Assembly: GCF_014333615.1 (NCBI RefSeq)
Contig: NZ_JACSCY010000017.1
Location: forward strand, 53,234 to 117,233
Direction of reading: 5' to 3'
DNA from: Hymenobacter citatus
GTDB lineage: Bacteria; Bacteroidota; Bacteroidia; Cytophagales; Hymenobacteraceae
DNA: 64,000 bases
Both the position numbers and the translations under genes were made by a program. Positions 59,275 through 64,000 of the stretch are shown here, piece after piece; position 1 is the first letter of the stretch, and each line of letters begins with the position of its first letter. Under the pieces are notes generated by a model, which did not search any database, was not told where the DNA came from, and saw only the letters and a list, made by a program, of their open reading frames with translations.

Positions 59275-59282
59275 TACCTTTG
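59275..59282 (+). promoter_or_regulatory. Bacteroidota -7 promoter element for the TetR gene
   Basis: TACCTTTG matches TAnnTTTG and ends 8 nt before the ATG at 59291, so the transcript probably has almost no leader. Confidence 0.6.
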
Positions 59283-59290
59283 CCTCACCG

Positions 59291-59842
59291 ATGCCGCCTA
59301 CCCAACAAGCCATTATCGATGCCGCTATCGACGTGTTCAACGAGGACTACTCCGCCTCGTTGGAACAAGTCGCTGCGCAAGCCGGCGTGACGCGGCGCAC
59401 GTTGCACCGCTATTTTACGGGCCGCGAGGAGCTGCTTGCCTGTTGTGAGTTAGAGATGCAGCGCACTTGCCGCCTGGCCTTAACCCAGGCCTTGGACAGT
59501 TCCACGGATCCACTTACACAGCTGGAAAACATGCTCTATGCCGTCGTCGACTGCGGGGCGAAGTACTCGTTTTTTCATAAGCTGCACACGCGGCCGCAAC
59601 ATCGAGGCATTCCCCATGCGGGTGAAGCCGACTACGATGTGCTACACGGACGCTACCGCCGCATCGTGGAACAATTGCAGGCAAAAGGTATCATTAGTCC
59701 CCACATCACGGCTGAATGGGTCAAGATGCTCATGAGTGGTATCGTCTCGGCTACCATTCATGCCGATTCGTTTGGGGCAGTGGATGCAGCACATGTGAAG
59801 CAGTTCGCCTGGTTCTCCTTCAGCAAAGGCATTGGGCTTTAA
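59291..59842 (+). CDS. TetR family transcriptional repressor
   Basis: A 183-residue regulator with a TetR HTH at residues 5-46 (AIIDAAIDVFNEDYSASLEQVAAQAGVTRRTLHRYFTGREELL) and a helical ligand-binding domain. It is followed 51 nt later by an epoxide-hydrolase-like gene, with a matching operator upstream of each, so it probably represses itself and that gene until an inducing small molecule binds. The ligand is unknown. Confidence 0.93.
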   Translation: MPPTQQAIIDAAIDVFNEDYSASLEQVAAQAGVTRRTLHRYFTGREELLACCELEMQRTCRLALTQALDSSTDPLTQLENMLYAVVDCGAKYSFFHKLHTRPQHRGIPHAGEADYDVLHGRYRRIVEQLQAKGIISPHITAEWVKMLMSGIVSATIHADSFGAVDAAHVKQFAWFSFSKGIGL

Positions 59843-59862
59843 CGCTTTTTATTTATTCACTC

Positions 59863-59882
59863 ATGTCTCAAATATGAGACAT
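59863..59882. promoter_or_regulatory. TetR operator 2, upstream of the hydrolase gene
   Basis: ATGTCTC-AAATAT-GAGACAT, the same half-sites and spacing as operator 1, 11 nt before the hydrolase ATG at 59894. The two operators are about 613 bp apart and define a small TetR regulon. Confidence 0.75.
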
Positions 59883-59893
59883 AACCTCATCTT

Positions 59894-60880
59894 ATGAGCG
59901 CACTTCGCACCCGTATTGTCGAAGCCAATGGCTTGACTATGCAATTCACAGAGCAGGAGCAGGGTGAAGGCCCATTGGTAATTCTCTGCCACGGCTTTCC
60001 CGAAACTAGCTACGCGTGGCGCCACCAGTTGCCGGCCCTAGCGGCTGCAGGCTTTCACGCTGTGGCACCCGATATGCGCGGGTATGGTGGCACTACTCGC
60101 CCAGAGAGCAGTGACCAATACACCCTCTTGCAGCTGGTCGGAGACTTGGTTGGCTTGCTGGATGCGTTGTCTGTAGAACAAGCCGTCGTAGTAGGTAATG
60201 ATTGGGGCGCTACTGTGGCTTGGCACGCGGCCCTGTTACGGCCCGACCGCTTCCGGGCCGTGGTGGCCTTGGGTGTGCCGATGATGGGCCAACCACCAGT
60301 GGCACCCACACGGCTTTTTCCGCAGACCGAGGAGGCCCTGCATTACACGCTCTACTTCCAGCAGCCTGGCTTGGCCGAAGCCGAGTTCGAGCGACAAGTA
60401 CCCCAAACGCTGCGCAAAATCCTGTTCGCAGCCTCGGGCGAGGCTGGTCCCCGGCAGCCGGGCGACGGGACACCCACCCCTTTCGGCATGGTGTCCCGGC
60501 AGCAGGGTTTACTGCCCCCCCTGCCAGAGCCAGTTACGCTACCCAGCTGGCTGACGGAAGCGGACTTGGACACCTATGCAGCTGCCTTCGCCGCCAGTGG
60601 CTTTGCCGGAGGGTTGAGCTACTACCGAAATCTGGATCGTAACCGCGAACTGCTAGCCCCTTTCCACGGTCTGCCAGTGCAGGTACCGGCCTTGTTTCTA
60701 ATAGGGCAGCGGGATGTAGGCCTGAGTATACCGGGAATGCGGGAGATTATTGCGACGATGCCCAGTCTAGTACCCCAATTGCGGCCTGTTCTTGAGGTAC
60801 TGAATGCAGGCCACTGGTTACAGCAGGAACGACCGGAAGAAGTAAATACTGCTCTTATAGCCTTTTTGCAGAGTCTATAA
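59894..60880 (+). CDS. Alpha/beta hydrolase of the epoxide hydrolase / haloalkane dehalogenase type
   Basis: A 328-residue soluble hydrolase. HGFPETSYAWRHQLPALAAAGFHAVAPDMRGYGGT is the oxyanion loop, D103 in GNDWGATVAWHAAL is the nucleophile (Asp, not Ser, the mark of the epoxide-hydrolase group), the cap domain spans about 135-235, and the histidine lies in NAGHWLQQERPEEV. It probably opens an epoxide or dehalogenates a small substrate. The TetR gene and operator upstream imply induction by its substrate or a related compound. Confidence 0.92.
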   Translation: MSALRTRIVEANGLTMQFTEQEQGEGPLVILCHGFPETSYAWRHQLPALAAAGFHAVAPDMRGYGGTTRPESSDQYTLLQLVGDLVGLLDALSVEQAVVVGNDWGATVAWHAALLRPDRFRAVVALGVPMMGQPPVAPTRLFPQTEEALHYTLYFQQPGLAEAEFERQVPQTLRKILFAASGEAGPRQPGDGTPTPFGMVSRQQGLLPPLPEPVTLPSWLTEADLDTYAAAFAASGFAGGLSYYRNLDRNRELLAPFHGLPVQVPALFLIGQRDVGLSIPGMREIIATMPSLVPQLRPVLEVLNAGHWLQQERPEEVNTALIAFLQSL

Positions 60881-61334
60881 GCAGTTTTCGCTTGGGTCCA
60901 GGAGTAAGGTAAGATGCACATTGACGAAGAAAGTCCCTCGGATGAGAGGCTTTCTTTGTTTAAGCTCACTGTTGTGTTCACAACCTTTGTGCTACAGTGC
61001 GCCTTAACAAAAGAAGCAAACGTTTTGCTTGAGCAACTGCGCGGCTAAGTAAACTGCGCCACTCGCCTCGCTAACTGTTTCTGATACCTTCACTGAAGAG
61101 ATTCACACCACGTGACCACCCTGACCCAGTGGCAGCTGCTGTCATAAAAAGAAACCATGAGCCAGCCGGCCCCAGGTAGTTCAGGACTTGCATCGCTTGC
61201 CCCGAGCGTAGCTGTGGAGCTCTATGCCGGCTTACAGCACATCCTTTGTACATCTGATGGCTTTGCCAGGCGCGCAGTACGCGAGTAGTGGCCTAGTTGC
61301 ACGGCGTCCAGACTGTGGAGTTAGCCGCTGTCAG
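60881..61334. other. 454-bp gap, nothing convincing
   Basis: Contains an imperfect hairpin AGAAAGTCCCTC...GAGAGGCTTTCTTTG just after the hydrolase stop (about 60929-60957), probably a weak terminator. Other short frames show no family. The histidine kinase ends at 61335 on the other strand. Confidence 0.55.
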
Positions 61335-63824
61335 TTATAGCGAGCGGGCAAACCGGACGATAAACGTACTGCCTACGCCAAGTTGACTGCGCACCGCAAT
61401 GTCTCCACCAGCGTGTTCAACCATGCGCTTGACCATGTACAGCCCCACTCCCGCGCCCTCGACGTGGGTGTGATAGCGGCGGAACATGCCGAATAACCCT
61501 GTTTGTCGGGCCAAGTCGATACCCAGCCCGTTGTCTTCTACTTCCAGCACAAAGTGTTGCGCTTCCACACGGCAACGGATGCAGACGATGGGTGGCCGCT
61601 CCGGCGCCCGGTACTTCAGCGCGTTGCTGAGTAGATTGTAAATGACCGAGCGCACGGTTTTGGCTGGCACAGGTAGGGCCGGGCAAGCGGCCACCTCCAC
61701 TTGTACCCTGGCCCGGGCCACGGCCAGCAACGGGGTCAGGTCCAGTTCAACCTCAGCAATAACCGTAGCCAGATCCACGGGGGCCGTTGCGCCAACATCC
61801 GATTGCAACTGCGTTATCTCGGTCAGGTGACCCAACGTGCTACGGAAGCGCCCGACAGCATCCTGCATCAGCGTCAGCACGTGAGCTGCCGTAGCGCTCC
61901 AGTGGCCTGCGGTCGTTTCTTCCTCCAGTACCTGAACCAGCCCCTCAATATTGTTGATAGGCGCTTTCAAATCGTGCGAAGCCGTGTACACAAACGTGTC
62001 CAGGTCCACGTTGGTGCGCATAAGCTGAGTGTTACTCTGATGGAGTTCCTCATTTTTGGCTCGCAACTTTTCATTGATGGCTGCCAGTTCCTCATTCAGG
62101 CTCTGTACCTGCTGGCGCGCCCGTACCTGAGGGGTGACGTCCATGGCCACGCACATGATGCCGGTAATACTTCCCAGGGCATCACGCAGGGCCACGTAGG
62201 TGAAATTATAATAGCCGGTTTCTCCGGCGTGGTGATGCGGCATTCTCGCCGCCTGCTCTTGGGCCACGTACGTTTCGCCCGTGCGCCAGACATGCCCGAG
62301 CAAGTCCCGGTAGCCTTGGCCGGCCAGCGCCGGGAACATGTCAAAGTAGCGTCGGCCCAGGAGCTGTTCGGGTGCGGAGTGGAGCATCTTCCCCATGCTG
62401 GGGTTCACTACTTCGTAGACGTACTCAGCGCCGCGCAGCACGAAAATGGCGACTGGGGCCTGCTCAAACACCGCCCGCAACTGCTGCTGCTGCGCTTCCC
62501 GCTCCCGGCGGGCCAGCACTTGCTGGGTCACATCGTAAGCATAAGTAACAAAGCCGTTAATCTGCCCGGCCTCGTCGTACCGGGCCAGGTAGGTGAGGTC
62601 AAAGTAAATATCCTCAATAGGACCGTCCTCGGTGCGGACCAGCGGCACCAGGACTTCGCTTTCCTGGAAGGGTTCCCCCGTATCGTAGACGTGGTGCAGA
62701 ATGGCCATCAGCGGCTGGTCGGCCACCTCGGGCAGGGCATCCACCAGACGTTTGCCCAGTAGCTTGCGGCCGGGAAACATGGCCTGGTAGCCGGGGTTTA
62801 CAAACTCATACACCCACTCCGGCCCGTCGAAAATGCAGATGGCAGCCGGGGCCCGCATAAACAGTTCGTGCCATTGTCGGCGCTGGCGCTCAGTGGTGGC
62901 GCGGGTCGCCTCTAACTCGTGGGTGCGCGCCTGAACGTGGGCTTCCAGTTCCTGGTTGAGCTGCTCTAGCTGCTGGCGGGCGCGCACCTGTTCGGTGACG
63001 TCGGTGCCGACGGTGAAAATACCGCTGACACGACCGTCGGCCCCGCGTTGGGGTTCAAAGACTACATTCCAGTACACCTGCTCCGACCGTCCATGGCGGT
63101 GCAGGGTAGTAGCTTGCTCATAGACCGTGTGGGGGGTGCCAGTGGTAAACACGCTTTCGAATAGGGCGACGACCTCGGGCGTAGCCGTTTCCGGCAGCGC
63201 CTCAAACACGGGCCGGTGTAACACCTGGTCTAAAGTGCGACCCCAAAGGGCTAGCGTAGTCGCGTTTGCCATCTCGATGTGAAACGCAGGGCCCTGGTAC
63301 ACCGCCACAGCTACCGGCGCTTGCTCGAGGAAGTGCTGGAACTCGGTGCGCTGCTGGGCTGCCGCCGCGCGGGCTGCTTGCTCACGGGCCTGACTTTGCT
63401 GGAGCTGCCGCTCGGCGTGGTGGCGAGCCGTAATATCCTGCACAGATTGAATGATGAACTGCACCTGGCCCTGCGCATTGAGCACGGGCGTGTGCCGCAG
63501 CTGCCAATGACGCTCCACAAACCGGCCGGGCTGGGTGCGGTCGGGCACGTCGTAGTGCTGCGGGGGCATCTCGTGCGGCTGCTTGGTCGCCATCACTTGT
63601 TCCAACGATGCGCGAACATTGACCACGGCATTGGCGTCGGGCGTCTCGGGGTTCTCGGGGAAGGCGTCGAAGACGTACTGCCCCACAATAGTGGCCCGCT
63701 CCGTGAGGGTTGCGGCCAGATAGTCGTCGCTGGCGCCCACAATCATCCAGTCCGGTGACAGTAGTAAGGTAGCGCCAGGCTGAGCATTGAAGACGGGCAG
63801 CAAATCGAGTGGTAACTGGGGCAT
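61335..63824 (-). CDS. Multi-PAS sensor histidine kinase
   Basis: An 829-residue cytoplasmic sensor kinase with no membrane segment. It has about four PAS domains (approximately residues 12-135, 165-290, 310-440, 450-575), then a coiled-coil (VRARQQVQSLNEELAAINEKLRAKNEELHQ), a HisKA domain with the phosphorylated histidine H617 in YTASHDLKAPINNIEGL, and a HATPase domain (NLLSNALKYR, VEDNGLGIDL, GAGVGLYMVKRMVEHAGGDI). The PAS domains probably sense redox or small ligands, but no heme or FAD ligand can be assigned. No response regulator is adjacent; the single-domain receiver at 4157 is far away and need not be its partner. Confidence 0.92.
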   Translation of the reverse strand: MPQLPLDLLPVFNAQPGATLLLSPDWMIVGASDDYLAATLTERATIVGQYVFDAFPENPETPDANAVVNVRASLEQVMATKQPHEMPPQHYDVPDRTQPGRFVERHWQLRHTPVLNAQGQVQFIIQSVQDITARHHAERQLQQSQAREQAARAAAAQQRTEFQHFLEQAPVAVAVYQGPAFHIEMANATTLALWGRTLDQVLHRPVFEALPETATPEVVALFESVFTTGTPHTVYEQATTLHRHGRSEQVYWNVVFEPQRGADGRVSGIFTVGTDVTEQVRARQQLEQLNQELEAHVQARTHELEATRATTERQRRQWHELFMRAPAAICIFDGPEWVYEFVNPGYQAMFPGRKLLGKRLVDALPEVADQPLMAILHHVYDTGEPFQESEVLVPLVRTEDGPIEDIYFDLTYLARYDEAGQINGFVTYAYDVTQQVLARREREAQQQQLRAVFEQAPVAIFVLRGAEYVYEVVNPSMGKMLHSAPEQLLGRRYFDMFPALAGQGYRDLLGHVWRTGETYVAQEQAARMPHHHAGETGYYNFTYVALRDALGSITGIMCVAMDVTPQVRARQQVQSLNEELAAINEKLRAKNEELHQSNTQLMRTNVDLDTFVYTASHDLKAPINNIEGLVQVLEEETTAGHWSATAAHVLTLMQDAVGRFRSTLGHLTEITQLQSDVGATAPVDLATVIAEVELDLTPLLAVARARVQVEVAACPALPVPAKTVRSVIYNLLSNALKYRAPERPPIVCIRCRVEAQHFVLEVEDNGLGIDLARQTGLFGMFRRYHTHVEGAGVGLYMVKRMVEHAGGDIAVRSQLGVGSTFIVRFARSL

Positions 63825-63963
63825 TACGAGAGCGGTCGAGTCAGAGTAGCAAGTACGAAGCAGAAGGATAGGTAGCGAAAGCGTAAATAAAAAAGCAATT
63901 AACCCTAGCTGATAGGGTGTTGTTGTAGGCTTCCCTGTCCGGTAGGCCAGTGAAAAATAGAGG

Positions 63964-64000
63964 TCAGGCGGCTTGACGAAACTCGGTTGGGGTCATAAAG
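63964..64000 (-). CDS. C-terminal end of an AraC-type regulator (partial)
   Basis: The minus strand ends FMTPTEFRQAA followed by TGA (63966-63964). GMTPTEFR is the typical final motif of AraC/XylS proteins after the second HTH. Only 11 residues are inside the window, so the call is tentative. It would be transcribed toward the histidine kinase gene. Confidence 0.4.
   Translation of the reverse strand, partial: FMTPTEFRQAA

Noticed and set aside
61701..62762. 353-codon + strand frame opposite the histidine kinase
   Set aside because: Mirror of the kinase; no motifs, while the minus frame has PAS, HisKA and HATPase domains.
1..64000. CRISPR array, tRNA or rRNA genes
   Set aside because: No spaced direct-repeat array, and no recognisable T-loop/acceptor combinations or rRNA sequence; the abundant repeats are palindromic and dispersed.

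Overview
The window looks like chromosomal DNA from a GC-rich Bacteroidota, most probably a Hymenobacter-like member of the Cytophagales (inference). Supporting signs: Bacteroidota-type -7 boxes (TAnnTTTG) upstream of several starts, few Shine-Dalgarno sequences, many Sec or lipobox signal peptides, and protein variants typical of that group. I saw no rRNA, tRNA, CRISPR array or complete insertion sequence. The one transposase-like gene is a REP-associated (RAYT) type with a nonsense codon near its start.

Layout. 1-11.2 kb is core metabolism: a flavoprotein disulfide reductase cut by the window edge, sucD, a cystathionine beta-synthase/cysteine synthase-like enzyme, a stand-alone receiver protein, adenine deaminase, then cmk and ispH, a DUF502 membrane protein and an alpha/beta hydrolase. 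11.2-20.2 kb holds an MFS exporter, a strange AT-rich gene that joins a degenerate M24 aminopeptidase domain to a polytopic membrane domain (12.66-15.45 kb, bracketed by 26-bp direct repeats), an AraC regulator / aldehyde dehydrogenase / DUF779 unit and a manganese catalase. 20.5-29 kb carries small envelope proteins, an esterase and a complete RND efflux operon (outer-membrane channel, adaptor, pump). 29-39 kb is a pbpC plus alpha-2-macroglobulin module, split by a glycosyltransferase-like gene and the broken RAYT.

39-48 kb has a Uma2 protein, a small serine hydrolase, a Bcr/CflA exporter, and a GH127 beta-L-arabinofuranosidase-like enzyme beside a Cys-type sulfatase and its formylglycine-generating maturase. 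48-53.9 kb holds proBA, an SMR (Gdx/SugE-like) exporter, a SulP transporter and a divergent LysR regulator. 54-61 kb is an accessory stretch of small regulator/target pairs and decaying genes: HxlR with a divergent NmrA-like oxidoreductase, a retropepsin-like pseudogene, an NUMOD4/HNH endonuclease with a C-terminal helix-turn-helix, Crp with a Rid-family protein, and TetR with an epoxide-hydrolase-like enzyme. A multi-PAS histidine kinase and the last codons of an AraC-type regulator close the window.

The most striking overall feature is the number and variety of palindromic repeats. At least five families of imperfect inverted repeats of roughly 30-200 bp fill gaps between genes, including one inside the RND operon, two around proBA, and one inserted in frame in pbpC. 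The most distinctive single items are the pseudo-aminopeptidase/membrane fusion, the RAYT with its flanking hairpins, the in-frame palindrome in pbpC, and two well-resolved operator pairs (TetR: ATGTCTC-N6-GAGACAT; HxlR: RCTTGC-N5-GCAAGT).
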